Source: Trichomonas tenax
Taxonomy: Eukaryota > Parabasalia > Trichomonadida > Trichomonadidae
Length of the DNA: 64,000 nt
Assembly (NCBI GenBank): GCA_023091735.1
Contig: JALKBU010000009.1
Location: forward strand, 82,675-146,674
Reading direction: 5' to 3'
A program made the translations under genes and the position numbers. Positions 47,622 through 57,480 of this stretch are shown piece by piece (the stretch's first letter is position 1; each line of letters begins with the position of its first letter). Under the pieces are notes generated by a model, which saw nothing but the letters and a program-made list of their open reading frames with translations, searched no databases and was not told where the DNA came from.

Positions 47622-48212
47622 AAGATTGATTTTTATTTTACTTAAGTAAATATGAATATAAACTTTTTAATTGACAATAAACGCATGATAGTAAACACTC
47701 CACGAGTGCCTTAGAAAATACTAACAATATAATTCCTAAGTTTGAGCATCATATTACGAACTTTTATTTTTCTTTTTTATCCTTATTCTATGGTTCATTC
47801 TTATGGGTTTCAATTCAGGTACATAACTTAAATTTTAATCATATATCACAACCTTATTATTATGGATTCTTTAATTTTCTTCATTGATGAATTAAGAGAT
47901 GATTTACATCGTTGATGTGTTTCAACATCAATTCTTTATCTTTTGACATTGAGACTCTTTTGGTGCCTTAGAGCGATGTTTCTCTTTGATTTTTTGCATC
48001 TCAATTACAAACAGATTACGAGCTTTTGTTACAAAAATATGATTGATTTACTTGACATTATCCATTTTACGCGGCAAATTAAAATATGTTTACATGACAT
48101 ATTGCATTTTATATGGCAAATTTAAAATTCTTTAGGATTGTCAAGTAAAGACGAAAAGAAGAACGAAAACAAAGAGTTGAAATCAGATATATTCGAACTA
48201 TCACCATATAAA
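47622..48212. other. Intergenic region with upstream elements
   Basis: No intact gene. Elements TTTACGCGGCA (48066-48076) and TTTACATGACA (48089-48099), with TTTATATGGCA beyond, precede the relic that starts at 48213. On the minus strand near 47880-48000 a short coding-like scrap (MSKDKELMLKHINDVNHLL) is readable. Confidence 0.45.
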
Positions 48213-48521
48213 ATGTAGTTGGAAAAGGAACATCATCTAAATTCACTTCAGTTAGGTGGATGTGAATTAAATTCGAGTTTTGTGCATCAGTTTTTGAATA
48301 AATTCTTAGGAATTAGCTATGCAACAGCCGATGCCTTATGTTTAGCAAAGTTAGTTTCAAATTATCTCGATATTCCATTAGATCGCGCTGCTCAAAGGAG
48401 AAAAAGCATTCTGGTCAAATGATTTGATGAGCACATCAATGAGATCGAGCCCTTTTGTTTAAACCATGTTAAACCCGTCTTTGAAGATTTATCATCAGCT
48501 CAAAACTCAACTCCCCAATGA
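48213..48521 (+). pseudogene. Relic gene with stops at codon 2 and mid-way
   Basis: An ATG at 48213 is followed at once by TAG. The same frame then reads through 66 good codons (LNSLQLGGCELNSSFVHQFL, LGISYATADALCLAKLV) to a TGA at 48420-48422. It continues for 32 more coding-like codons (FDEHINEIEPFCLNHVKPVF) to a TGA at 48519. The helical domain is not recognised. Upstream promoter-like elements are kept. A coding protein of about 100 residues was probably inactivated by two point mutations. Confidence 0.5.
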
Positions 48522-49259
48522 CTTTTTAAGTACAGATTCTTCAGAAGCATATAACATTCTGCTAAAGGATCTAGTTTGATAATATCAAATTTTATTCAAA
48601 AATTAAGTATATGCATAATATCAAATTCTTGATGCAAATTGTAAATGTACACCGCGTAGATCCATATACGGCCTTTAAATCCTAAGTCATTATAAATCAA
48701 ATTAATTTCAAGAACTTACGAGCATTTTCAATATGTTTTAATGCAAAAATCACAGCATTTTCATGATGCTTTTAATTTAGCTGTGATATTTTATACGGCT
48801 ATCAAAGAACTTTGAATTCAATTTCATATTTTATAACATGTCTCAGTATTAATATCAATACTTAACGCAATATCGAAATATTTTAATGGAGCCATTACAG
48901 TAGGCTTTTAATTAGATTATAATATTTAATATATATATATCACCAAAATAATAATAACCAATATAAAGCGTCAAATTGATGAAATATAATTCATTCTATC
49001 AAAGGCAATGATCTGTTGGCTAAACAGAATCTAAATACATTTATTTATTGATGAAAATAATCATTTTAAAAATCCGACATGTAAATTTATTTATTTTTTA
49101 TTTTGTCAAACAAAAATGTGACAGTTCTTAAAAATAGATTTAGGTAAATCCGAGACCCAAAATATTGAATTGAAACTGCGAAGAAAACGAAGGCGAAACA
49201 GCAGTGCTTCGAAGGGAACGAGTACTATCCGCTTCGTTCTCAGCACAGACAAAAAATAT
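48522..49259. other. AT-rich intergenic region
   Basis: CGACATGTAAA lies at 49075-49085. The frame of the next gene is open from 49122 without an ATG and has a basic, coding-like phrase (LRRKRRRNSSASKGTSTI) just before 49260. Otherwise nothing is seen. Confidence 0.45.
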
Positions 49260-49733
49260 ATGCAAACATTGACTGATAATCACGATCAGGACAATGTTGA
49301 GTATTCAGAAAGAGTTTTATTAATCCACACAGAGTTTAAGCTTGTTCCATTCATCTTAATTATTACAAAATCTCAAATTTATTTGTTCAAAGAACAATCA
49401 GCCAACTTAAAGAAGAAAGCCTATATACATAACATCGATCAGGTATGCTTGTCTCACCAATCAGATAATTTTATTTTGATTAGGCTCAAGAATGGAGGAG
49501 ATATTTTATTCTTATCGCCAAATAAGATTCAGATTGCGAGAATTTTAGGCACTAGATGGGATAGAAGTGCTGTATTCCCGCTTAGTATAACCGATCGATT
49601 CAGATATAGAATTGATGAAAAAACAATTTACGCAATCGTGTTTTCTCGCTCAGATTTCGGCGTTGAAACATCAATATATGTAGAAAATGGCTCAGAGCCC
49701 CAAAATACCGGTAAGAAGTCAAAATCAAAATAA
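49260..49733 (+). CDS. PH- or myosin-TH1-like domain protein
   Basis: A 157-residue protein from the first ATG. It has a run of beta strands, RVLLIHTEFKLVPFILIITK, then IYLFKEQSANLKKKAYIHNI and DQVCLSHQSDNFILIRLKNG, as in the myosin I tail (TH1) or PH-like domains, which bind acidic lipids. The C-terminus is Lys/Ser-rich. The frame is open 46 codons upstream without an ATG, and 30 of those codons (from TTG 49170) look coding. The true start may therefore be non-canonical, lie in a missing exon, or have been lost. Similarity is by pattern only. Confidence 0.55.
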   Translation: MQTLTDNHDQDNVEYSERVLLIHTEFKLVPFILIITKSQIYLFKEQSANLKKKAYIHNIDQVCLSHQSDNFILIRLKNGGDILFLSPNKIQIARILGTRWDRSAVFPLSITDRFRYRIDEKTIYAIVFSRSDFGVETSIYVENGSEPQNTGKKSKSK

Positions 49734-50200
49734 TTTGATTCAATTTTTTATTATTGCGCCTTACTTATATATAGTTTAACTGTTGTTTACATGCTATGTT
49801 AAGTTTTATTATTATTGCTTCATTTTATAAATCATTCAGAAATTTGTTTTAAAAAAGAACTATAATGAAAGAGTATTACAGTGCTGATGCATCTGTTTAT
49901 AAATATATCAAACTTCTTCTTCAAGTTATAAAGATCAGAAATATTTCAATTAAATATTAATGATAAAAAACGTTTTTGCACTCCATTCACTTATTAGATT
50001 TGCTCCTAACTTAGATAGTGTATACTGCGGACAGCCTATGATTTAGTGAACATAAACATTTGACGTTTTATAAATACTGCTTTATAAGAAAATATTTGTT
50101 TTAGCAGGAAAAAAAAAAGAATAATTTCATAGCTAAACAAAACACTTTATTATAACATAACAACAAATATATGTATATATTAACACCTAATATTAAAACT
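49734..50200. other. Convergent spacer
   Basis: This AT-rich sequence lies between two convergent genes. Nothing is recognised in it. Confidence 0.6.
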
Positions 50201-50800
50201 TCATTTCTTTGTAGGCTCTTTATTGGTGGTATTATTCATGTTGCTGCTTCTTCCAGGTCTCATATTTCGAAGCAATTCTTGTAATTCTTTTTCTTCTTGC
50301 TTTTGCGCTTCGATATCATCTTCAATTGCTTTTTGTTCTATGTCAATAAAATTCACTTTGTAAGGTATCTCGTAGCATGATATTCTCTGTTCTTCTTCTC
50401 TGAAAATGAATCGAAGATAATAATCACCAACAGGAACAGTACTCGGAATTGGAAGTTGCATAGCATATACTATTTGCGAAAATGATGCGGGACAAATGAG
50501 AATTCCTGGTTGGCACAAAGCTTCTGTAAATCTTAAATATGGAATTCGATCTTTTACAAGTTGCACTTCAATGTATGGATCACGCACTTTTTGCATGAGT
50601 TCTGCAATTAAAAATACTTGAATTAAAACACCCTTTGTATCAAAAGGTTGGAGAACTTCCAGTTTTTGTAACTTAAAATATTGTTGACGTGATCGCGGAC
50701 ATTTCTGCCACTCAAACGCAGGTTTATCTTTGTGACTTTCTTCGCAGAGAGTCAAGAATAAAAAATAAAAAAACATAAAGAAAATTAACAAGTTTGACAT
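50201..50800 (-). CDS. ML-domain (NPC2/MD-2-like) secreted lipid-binding protein
   Basis: A 199-residue protein with a signal peptide (about 1-19, MSNLLIFFMFFYFLFLTLCE). Residues about 30-145 fit the ML domain: a beta-sandwich with WQKCPRSRQQYFKLQKLEV, CPASFSQIVYAMQLPIPSTV (the family CP...P...YP-like block) and a final strand pair ending ISCYEIPYKV, with cysteines spaced for the typical disulphides. ML proteins bind sterols or lipids in lysosomes or outside the cell. A charged helix and an Asn/Lys-rich tail (150-199) follow, which the family normally lacks. The MULE-like element starts 64 bases upstream of its ATG. Confidence 0.68.
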   Translation of the reverse strand: MSNLLIFFMFFYFLFLTLCEESHKDKPAFEWQKCPRSRQQYFKLQKLEVLQPFDTKGVLIQVFLIAELMQKVRDPYIEVQLVKDRIPYLRFTEALCQPGILICPASFSQIVYAMQLPIPSTVPVGDYYLRFIFREEEQRISCYEIPYKVNFIDIEQKAIEDDIEAQKQEEKELQELLRNMRPGRSSNMNNTTNKEPTKK

Positions 50801-50854
50801 CCCACATTTTACAATGTCAAAAAATACTTGTCAGATTCGCAACTTTTTTACGTC

Positions 50855-50863
50855 CCCAAAGCC
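50855..50863. repeat. Target-site duplication, left copy (CCCAAAGCC)
   Basis: It is identical to 51600-51608 on the far side of the inverted-repeat element. A 9-bp duplication is typical for Mutator-like elements. Confidence 0.65.
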
Positions 50864-51598
50864 GAGTGCTGGACAAATCCAACTAACGTGTTTTGTAAAG
50901 TGTTAGATTTGTTAGAACTCGAGAGCCAGTTTGCATTTAACAAAAATGGAAAAAAAAAGGAAAAAATTAGTAAATTTTTTAAAATATGGGCGAATTGAAA
51001 TATTAGAGAGGTTATAAATTTGGAAAGAGATTACTTATTGCTAGTATAAATGTAATTATCATTCAAAATTTAAATGACTTACTGTTTAAAAAAAATTTAA
51101 AATCGAAAAGTGAAAATAAAAATAAATTAGGGATTCTAATAATGTGAAATAAAAAAGTTATGTTTAAAATAATCAGAGACAAAATAAGATGGTGGAATAA
51201 AATTAAAAGAAAGATTTTTTCGATAAGGGAGACTCAGGCTTGGCGTCTAAAGAGTAGTGTCGTGCAGACCTCAGTGGTACCGCCAGTGTCGACGCAGGCT
51301 TGGCTTGTGGGTCGTCGATCAATCACAACATCGAAGACTGCGAATCATGCTTAGAGCTTGAAGAGTAGTGTCGTGAAGACCTCAGTGGCACCGCCAGTGT
51401 CGAAGACTGCGAATCATGCACTGGGACACCAAGTATAACATCTAAGTATCGTGAAGGCCGCGCATGCCTTCACGCACTTTCGAAGCTCTGTCTAGATGAC
51501 CCATTGCAAAATGACACTTTTTGTAAGCTGTGCACCAACTCTATTTCTGACAAATCTGACATTTTACAAAACACGTTAGTTGGATTTGTCCAGCACTC
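50864..51598. mobile_element. Non-autonomous MULE-like element, 735 bp with 54-bp TIRs
   Basis: The left arm 50864-50917 and right arm 51545-51598 are reverse complements. The outer 36 bases are identical (starting GAGTGCTGGACAAATCC) and the inner 18 have about three mismatches. The element is flanked by the 9-bp direct repeat CCCAAAGCC at 50855-50863 and 51600-51608, with one extra T at 51599. Long TIRs and a 9-bp duplication suggest the Mutator superfamily, known in trichomonads. The interior has no transposase. It holds two copies of a GC-rich unit, AAGAGTAGTGTCGTG... (51250-51292 and 51361-51402), two copies of TCGAAGACTGCGAATCATGC (51331-51350 and 51400-51419) and a hairpin GTGAAGGC/GCCTTCAC at 51451-51473. 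The arms match so closely that movement was probably recent. Confidence 0.75.
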
Positions 51599-51599
51599 T

Positions 51600-51608
51600 C
51601 CCAAAGCC
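51600..51608. repeat. Target-site duplication, right copy (CCCAAAGCC)
   Basis: It matches 50855-50863 exactly. Confidence 0.65.
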
Positions 51609-51611
51609 GAT

Positions 51612-51782
51612 TCAACCTTCTTTGAGAGTTAAGCGATTTTTGTCATGAATAAGACATTGCAAGTTTATGTCGTTAGGAATCACACATGGCATCGCAGGAG
51701 ACAAATAAATTTTGATTTTATCTTGAAATAATTTGTCATTGTGAATCAAGCACAACACTTCTGTTTGAATGGCAAACAACAT
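51612..51782 (-). CDS. Small hypothetical protein beside the MULE-like element
   Basis: A 56-codon frame from an ATG that follows an A-rich run. It reads as MLFAIQTEVLCLIHNDKLFQ then SPAMPCVIPNDINLQCLI and ends KNRLTLKEG. Composition and codon choice look coding, unlike the flanks, but no domain is recognised. Its stop lies three bases from the right target-site copy. Without the element the frame would meet TGA, then coding-like IGFGDVKKLRI and another TGA. The gene may therefore be a decayed longer gene into whose 3' part the element jumped. Confidence 0.4.
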   Translation of the reverse strand: MLFAIQTEVLCLIHNDKLFQDKIKIYLSPAMPCVIPNDINLQCLIHDKNRLTLKEG

Positions 51783-51893
51783 TTTTTTTTATTTTTTTAT
51801 AACTCTTTTCTTTCGACACTTTATCGGTAATCGAGTCTTAATATTAATCGTGATTGTTTCATTTTATATCTCCCCACAAATTCGAATGTAGTT

Positions 51894-52310
51894 AGTAATA
51901 AACATTTCGCACTATGGCGTCTGCGCCGCCACACAGCAAAATTTTAAAAGTAGCACTTTACACAGCAAAACTTACGATAGCAAAAATTTTACATGCCAAT
52001 TTTAAATTGAATGATATAAACAAATTTTAAAATTCCAACTTTATAAAATCTAATCAGTTTTTAAAATAATTTATTTTTAACAATCTGTCAAGTATTTTTG
52101 GAAAACTTGGTCTCATATAATTTTTTTAAAAAAATAAAAAATTAGTAATAAACATTTCGCACTGTGACGTCTACGATAGCAAAAATTTTACACGTTAATT
52201 TTGAATTGAATGATACAATCAGTTTTTAAAAATAATTTATTTTTTAACAGTCAGTCAGTCAAGTATTTTTTGGAAAACCTTGTCTCAGAAAAATTTTCAA
52301 AAATAAATAC
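51894..52310. repeat. Degenerate tandem duplication
   Basis: Two copies, about 51894-52130 and 52143-52310, share TAGTAATAAACATTTCGCAC, then GTCTRCG, GATAGCAAAAATTTTACA, AATTGAATGATA, AATCAGTTTTTAAA and GTCAAGTATTTTTGGAAAAC in the same order. The second copy is shorter. The segment is AT-rich and noncoding. Confidence 0.6.
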
Positions 52311-52359
52311 CTTCGTTTTCTGCACTCACTCACACATCAGAAATAATGCAAAAGATGTT

Positions 52360-52490
52360 TTAATTAGTCTTCTTCTGTTCTTCCTCTTTTTTTTGTTTCT
52401 TTTGGGCTTCTTTTGCTTTTCTCATACGCTTACTTATCAATATTGGATTCTTCTATCTTCCTGCTGCAAGAGCTGCTAAGTTAGTTATAA
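52360..52490 (-). pseudogene. Lys/Glu-rich C-terminal gene relic, copy 1
   Basis: A minus-strand frame reads TNLAALAAGR, a TAG, then KNPILISKRMRKAKEAQKKQ and a Lys/Glu-rich end with TAA at 52360-52362. A similar Lys/Glu-rich end (LAKKKEEEEKKKQEEEKKSE) is found at about 53141-53212 on the same strand. The two probably descend from one duplicated gene, perhaps part of the virus-like element. Confidence 0.4.
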
Positions 52491-52536
52491 GAAATTCGCA
52501 GTGGCTACGACTGTGCCGTAGCTACTGCAAATTTCT
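52490..52536. repeat. Long hairpin with 20-bp arms
   Basis: The arms 52490-52509 (AGAAATTCGCAGTGGCTACG) and 52517-52536 (CGTAGCTACTGCAAATTTCT) pair with three mismatches around a 7-base loop. Confidence 0.65.
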
Positions 52537-52589
52537 AAAATGGTACATTTACAAGTCGGACCTTACCAGAGTCAGTGGTGCAAACTCGG

Positions 52590-53230
52590 GTCACCCCCTG
52601 TAGGGATTAAATTTTTCATTACTTTCAAAGTGAGTGTTAATTTGTTTATTTAAACTTATGATATAATTTCTATTAGAATATTTTGACGTTATGACGTCAA
52701 AAATAAAACTCCTGACTTTTTTAAAATGTCAAGCTCTTAAAAAAAGTCCTCGCTCCTCTATAGAGAATAAAAATTTTCATTAATTTCAAAATCAGCGTTA
52801 ATTTTTTTATTTTAAATATATGATATTATTTATATTATCATTAGTGATAAAATTTATGACTTCATAATTTTAAAGAACCCTTTGGGTTCACGGCGCATAG
52901 CGTCAAATAATTTTTGGTGGTTGTGAGAGAAAATTTATGAATATTAATGATTTTCATTAATTTCAAAATCAGCGTTACAAATAATTTAACTAGATTATCA
53001 GGTAATAAAAAATTAGGACAAGGAGTTTATGAAGAGCTAACGACTCAGTAATGTTAAAAATAATTTTTCATAAACTAACTAAGGAAAGAAAGCGAAAAAA
53101 TTTATGACTTCATAATTTTCAAAAATAATTTTAGTGGTTATTCTGATTTCTTTTCTTCTTCCTGCTTCTTCTTTTCCTCCTCTTCTTTTTTCTTAGCAAG
53201 CCTCCGGTTGAGCTATGAAAGACTCTTTAA
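52590..53230. repeat. Dispersed repeat shared with the right-end element
   Basis: Phrases here recur at 61322-61620. Examples are the sequence around TATAGAGAATAAA followed by an AATCAGCGTTAA-type word, ACTCCTGACT, CTAACTAAGGAAAGAAAGCGAAAA against CTAACTAATGAAAGAAAGCGAAAA, and AAAAATAATTTTAGTGGTTAT. Within this block the first two phrases are also repeated (52595 and 52760). The last 90 bases hold a minus-strand Lys/Glu-rich coding scrap. It is probably the remains of the same element type that occupies 58-64 kb. Confidence 0.55.
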
Positions 53231-53860
53231 AGAGTGTACAAAGATATTTTGGATTCAAGGGCTTTAATATTCAACCGTTCAATGATTTCGCTTTCAATTA
53301 AAAGATCATATTTTTCTTTAGTTGGGGAAGATTGGTATTATAAAATTCGATGTTTCCGATCAATTCTGATGGTATTTCCGCTTTTCCTTCCAATTTACTG
53401 AAATTTTGATCAATATTAAAATATTTTAAATAGAAAGAGCCATCTGGATATGGTTGCAAAGCTGAAGAATGACCATTAACATCAGATATATGATCTGATT
53501 AAGAATGCTATTCATACATCAATGTTATAACCTTTTGTTTTTAATCCACACTTTTATTGTCAAATTAATTGAATATTCATCATACATCACTTCATGATGA
53601 CACCAAAGAACATAACTCTTCATTCCATCAATCAATATTGAAATCAAAGCGTTTTGATGGTATCTTTGAAATGAAATGTACTAAGAAGTGTCTGAATTTG
53701 AAGAGATGATAAATTCTAAAGGAGCGAGCACATCATTTCTCTCATAATTTTGATTTTAGCCATAGATTATGCTGTTTTTCATTTGAAAACTTCTTGCACT
53801 CGATTGATTATTTGGACGTGAACGCTCGCATTGATTGAAGTATTTAATATAAGTGAATCT
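53231..53860 (-). pseudogene. Unidentified decayed gene
   Basis: The minus strand reads as coding in pieces: NQSSARSFQMKNSIIYG, then NYERNDVLAPLEFIISSNSD, YHQNALISILIDGMKSYVLW, VNGHSSALQPYPDGSFYLKY and EGKAEIPSELIGNIEFYNTN. These are interrupted by at least two stops and two frameshifts, the last near 53335. The domain is not recognised. Confidence 0.45.
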
Positions 53861-54017
53861 AAAGGGATAAACGCCCATTCTTCAGGTAATTTATCAATGA
53901 AATATTTTCCACAAAAATTATGGTATAATGAAAGTAGAAAAACAAAGCATTTGAATCAAATTAAATATTACATTTATATCCAGTGTAGTCTGGAGGTAAA
54001 TATGATGCAAACAAAAT

Positions 54018-55232
54018 TTAAATTTCTGTTGAATTTTCTGTTTCTGAAAATTCAAGAACTGCAGCGAGGCAATATGACTCGGCTTCCTCCCATACAATAG
54101 AGTATCTTCCGTGTGCATTTTCAGACTCTTGTACTGCTGATAAATAATTTGATGATTCGAAATAATGTTTCAATTTTTCTGATAAGGGATAAGCTTGTTC
54201 TTCTGCTTTCCATTTCACTTGCTCCCCATTCTCACGCAGAAATCCAAGGTAAATTGCCCATGAAACAGCAGCTAAACCTCGAGATTGAATATCTGGTGTC
54301 AAATCTCGCTTAATTGCACGAAAAGCACCCTCGATATCAGCATCCAAGAACAAAAATCCCTCGTAAATGAATGCGTTATGGAAATGTTCCGGAGTATTAA
54401 CAATTCCATCTCTTTGACTTTCGAGACAGAGTTTTATAAACAGCTCAAACACGTGCCTCCCAGCTCCAGTACCTGGATAACGCTGTCCCGGAAGACGTGG
54501 ACGCCTTGTACTAAATTGAGCCGAAGGATCTTGAAGCGAGAGCCATTTTATGTTTAAAAGATTCAGTGACTTTGGCAATACTTCCTTTAGAATCGCTTTT
54601 CCTTTTCCTTTTTTATTTGTATCTTTCAAACTAAATTCGCCAACTTGTATTGCAAGAAACGCGATATATTTGTCTTTTCCTTCTAAATGACGGCTGAAAA
54701 CGTAGGCAATGTGTGTAAAACAATCACTTAAGTCGAATTCAACGTACCAATCTGAATATCCCATTCTTTGAAAATCGTCGTTAAATTTACAGCTCTTTAT
54801 TAAGTTTGTGCACTGTTCTATTGAGTATTTACCTAAATAAAGCGTACCTCCTCGATTTTCTCCAAAAGCGTTTTCAATAACGTCTTCGTTTCCAAAAACT
54901 GCTTCATCCGGCGCGAAGTCTGGCGTCATGGAGCTGAATATAGAGACAAATCTGCGAATGTTAAAATTATGAAATGCGTTTGACATGTAAGAAAAAGCAT
55001 TTGTGAAGTACCACGATGGGAGACTTTGGTTTTGATCCTTTTCCTCTTTGGAGCTACCGAAAATATGCATTTTATCGTGAACTGCGTTTAATGTCGAAAC
55101 AAAACTCTCTTTCATTGCTGTTCCGATGCTTCCCATCGACTCAACAAAGCTCATAACGTCCCACATACGCGTTTGTGCGGGTTGAACGACTTCTTTCTCA
55201 TCGCAGGAGTTATCAGAACTTTCACTTCTCAT
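54018..55232 (-). CDS. GNAT-fold-like protein, possible acquired gene
   Basis: A 404-residue protein. Residues 1-115 are charged and poorly conserved in character. The core (about 125-330) includes WYVEFDLSDCFTHIAYVFSR, WLSLQDPSAQFSTRRPRLPG, QRYPGTGAGRHVFELFIKL and GIVNTPEHFHNAFIYEGFLF. The Q/R-x-x-G-x-G-type loop followed by a helix, then a late strand with a Tyr and GF, resembles a GNAT acetyl-CoA-binding fold. From memory, uncharacterised bacterial proteins share the RPRLPGQ...PG...G block. It may therefore be of bacterial origin, but this is unverified. There is no signal peptide. The ATG at 55230-55232 is the first in frame. Confidence 0.65.
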   Translation of the reverse strand: MRSESSDNSCDEKEVVQPAQTRMWDVMSFVESMGSIGTAMKESFVSTLNAVHDKMHIFGSSKEEKDQNQSLPSWYFTNAFSYMSNAFHNFNIRRFVSIFSSMTPDFAPDEAVFGNEDVIENAFGENRGGTLYLGKYSIEQCTNLIKSCKFNDDFQRMGYSDWYVEFDLSDCFTHIAYVFSRHLEGKDKYIAFLAIQVGEFSLKDTNKKGKGKAILKEVLPKSLNLLNIKWLSLQDPSAQFSTRRPRLPGQRYPGTGAGRHVFELFIKLCLESQRDGIVNTPEHFHNAFIYEGFLFLDADIEGAFRAIKRDLTPDIQSRGLAAVSWAIYLGFLRENGEQVKWKAEEQAYPLSEKLKHYFESSNYLSAVQESENAHGRYSIVWEEAESYCLAAVLEFSETENSTEI

Positions 55233-56888
55233 AAATGAAAAAATAAATTTGAAAATATTAGTTTTTGGGTGATTTGCTGTTCATGAGCGATCAAAAACTT
55301 TAATTTGAAAATTATTACGGGTGCAGAAACATATAAGAAAAAATGATCTTAATTTTTTTAATCCAGTATGTAGGATTATTTTGTTTTGAAACACTATGCA
55401 AGTTCATGTTAATTGCTTATTTACAAGTTTTCACGATTATACAATTTTTACGGGTCTGCAAACAATTGAAGAATTCCTTTTTTTTTGATATGAGATAACT
55501 GTAGTGCAGTGTTTCTAAAGAGGGAAGTTTTTGAGTCAAAACAATATTTTAAATTACGGGCGCGATAGCTATTATATAAAATAATATTCGCATTAATCAT
55601 TTTCTCTGGTTAAAGCGATAAAATTTTGAATTAAAAATGATCGTATATTTCAATAATTATTTAAATATATCCCCTTTTTTTGGTTATTCAGGGGTCGTTA
55701 CCTTTGAAAAAAGGTATTTTCAAAAATAAAATCAGTTTTCGTTGTAAACACTGCAATAATATATTTGGTTGATCTCAATTTTCATTGGAATTTCGCTCAA
55801 ATAACAAAAATCAAAAATGATCGCAAATTATCAATGGGAAACCCGTGATTTTGAGCTATAATATCTTAATTATATTCTATTTATAATCGATTCATTTTAT
55901 TAATTTTAGAAAATAATTCAATACCAATATTATCGAAAAATAAATATTGGTATTATATCAATGTAATCATGATATTTAGTTGCTATGCTCTTTGTTTTAT
56001 TACATCTTAATCGTAAAGTTTAGAATTCTCCTTCATATTTAAATAGCGATTTGGATATTCAGACATTTCAAAACATTCGCTTGCACAAACGTTTATAAAA
56101 ACTAGTATATCATATGTATTATACTGGGTATTGAAAATAATAATATGTTTCTTCATTCAAGATTTATGCAGAAAGAAAAATATTTAAGGAATGACAATCT
56201 CTGTAAAAAGATACCAATATGTAGCATTCTCATTAATATGGCATTATATGAATGGATCTTTTCTCAAGACTTTAAACAAATCAATTTTTTTTCGAATGTG
56301 AAATTGAAATGTAATTTTGACCAATGACAATATGCACTGATTTAATTTGTTGCAACTCATAATTCTCTGTCAAATTTATATCCATAATATACATAACATA
56401 TTCAATTTACACACCTCATTATTCAATGAATAAAACAAAATTGCTAACGTGAACCAAATTTTGTAAATAAGATTATTGAGTATCCCATAGATAATTTTAT
56501 TGATATTAATACAAAGTATATGCATATGTATACCATAGAATTTTAAATGTTAATATCATGACATGAAAAATCAAAATTAAATGATGTATAAGAACAAGAT
56601 TCAGAATTTAATATCATACAATCACATGAATCTAGTATGTCATGATAAATTAACAATCCAACCTATATTAAGTTTCTGTGTCTTGCGCAAGTAATATCAT
56701 CAACAAATTGTAATTATAAGCTTATAAGCTTTGCCTCCAATTAAAACAAAAATTATCTGCAATTGCAATGAAAATGGATCTTAAATGAGTTTTGCTCTGT
56801 GTTAGAAAGTCATCGCATCACTGTGTTGAATTCTTCACATTATGAAATAGTTAATGCAGAAATACAATTTATTAGTATAACAAACATT
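55233..56888. other. Gene-poor AT-rich region
   Basis: No supported gene; a 60-codon frame at 56145-56327 has no motif. Scattered AATTACGGG and TTTTACGGG words occur at 55313-55560. Otherwise this is simple AT-rich DNA. Confidence 0.5.
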
Positions 56889-57282
56889 TCATAATTGATT
56901 CAAATTAAATGGAATTTTCTTCGTTTTACATCCTAAAACAAGGCTATACTCTGCTGGCTTCATGTGAATGTATTTACATCTTGCGTTTGTGAGGTACATT
57001 GAAAGTTGCTTTGGTATACCATTATAATACCAAGATTTTTGCACATTAATTTTTTGTCTTTCTTGGAAAGATATGGATCCATTGCTTCAAGATAATTGAT
57101 GCTCTTGTTGGTAAGTAATCTTGTCGTTGACAATTTTTCTCTCTTATAGGTTTTAAAGCATGACTTTTAATGTGGTTTTTGAATAAACTTTCAAGAATAA
57201 CTGTAATGCTCTCATATTTGGTGTTCGGCTCATCAGCCACGTATTTGCATTGAGGTGTGAAGTTCATTTGTGCAGAACTCAT
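56889..57282 (-). pseudogene. Frameshifted gene of about 130 codons
   Basis: The minus strand starts at an ATG (57280-57282), MSSAQMNFTPQCKYVADEPN, and runs as good coding sequence to about 57050. Near there the frame shifts and continues in another frame as VQKSWYYNGIPKQLSMYLTN, then MKPAEYSLVLGCKTKKI, to a TGA at 56889-56891. One frameshift therefore breaks it. The protein is not recognised. Confidence 0.45.
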
Positions 57283-57308
57283 TTATAAAATATGATTTTT
57301 GTGCTATG

Positions 57309-57480
57309 TTAAAAAAATTTTGTGCTCAGGACAGATGGAGTCACAACTCCCATTGTCATTCGAACTGTTTTATGTCCTTGAAACGGCATTGACAATTCGA
57401 TATCTGGCCATAATGTTTTGTTATTTCCATCAGGAAATTGATTGTCATAGCCGAGATATCAATCGTATTTGAAGAAATAA
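57309..57480 (-). pseudogene. C-terminal fragment of an unknown gene
   Basis: The minus strand reads YLGYDNQFPDGNNKTLWPD, then ELSMPFQGHKTVRMTMGVVT and a stop at 57309-57311. A TGA precedes the first tyrosine. It lies 27 bases upstream of the next relic on the same strand and could belong to an older copy of it. Confidence 0.4.

Noticed and set aside
51160..51354. 64-codon frame inside the MULE-like element
   Set aside because: Spans AT-rich and GC-rich noncoding parts and has no transposase similarity.
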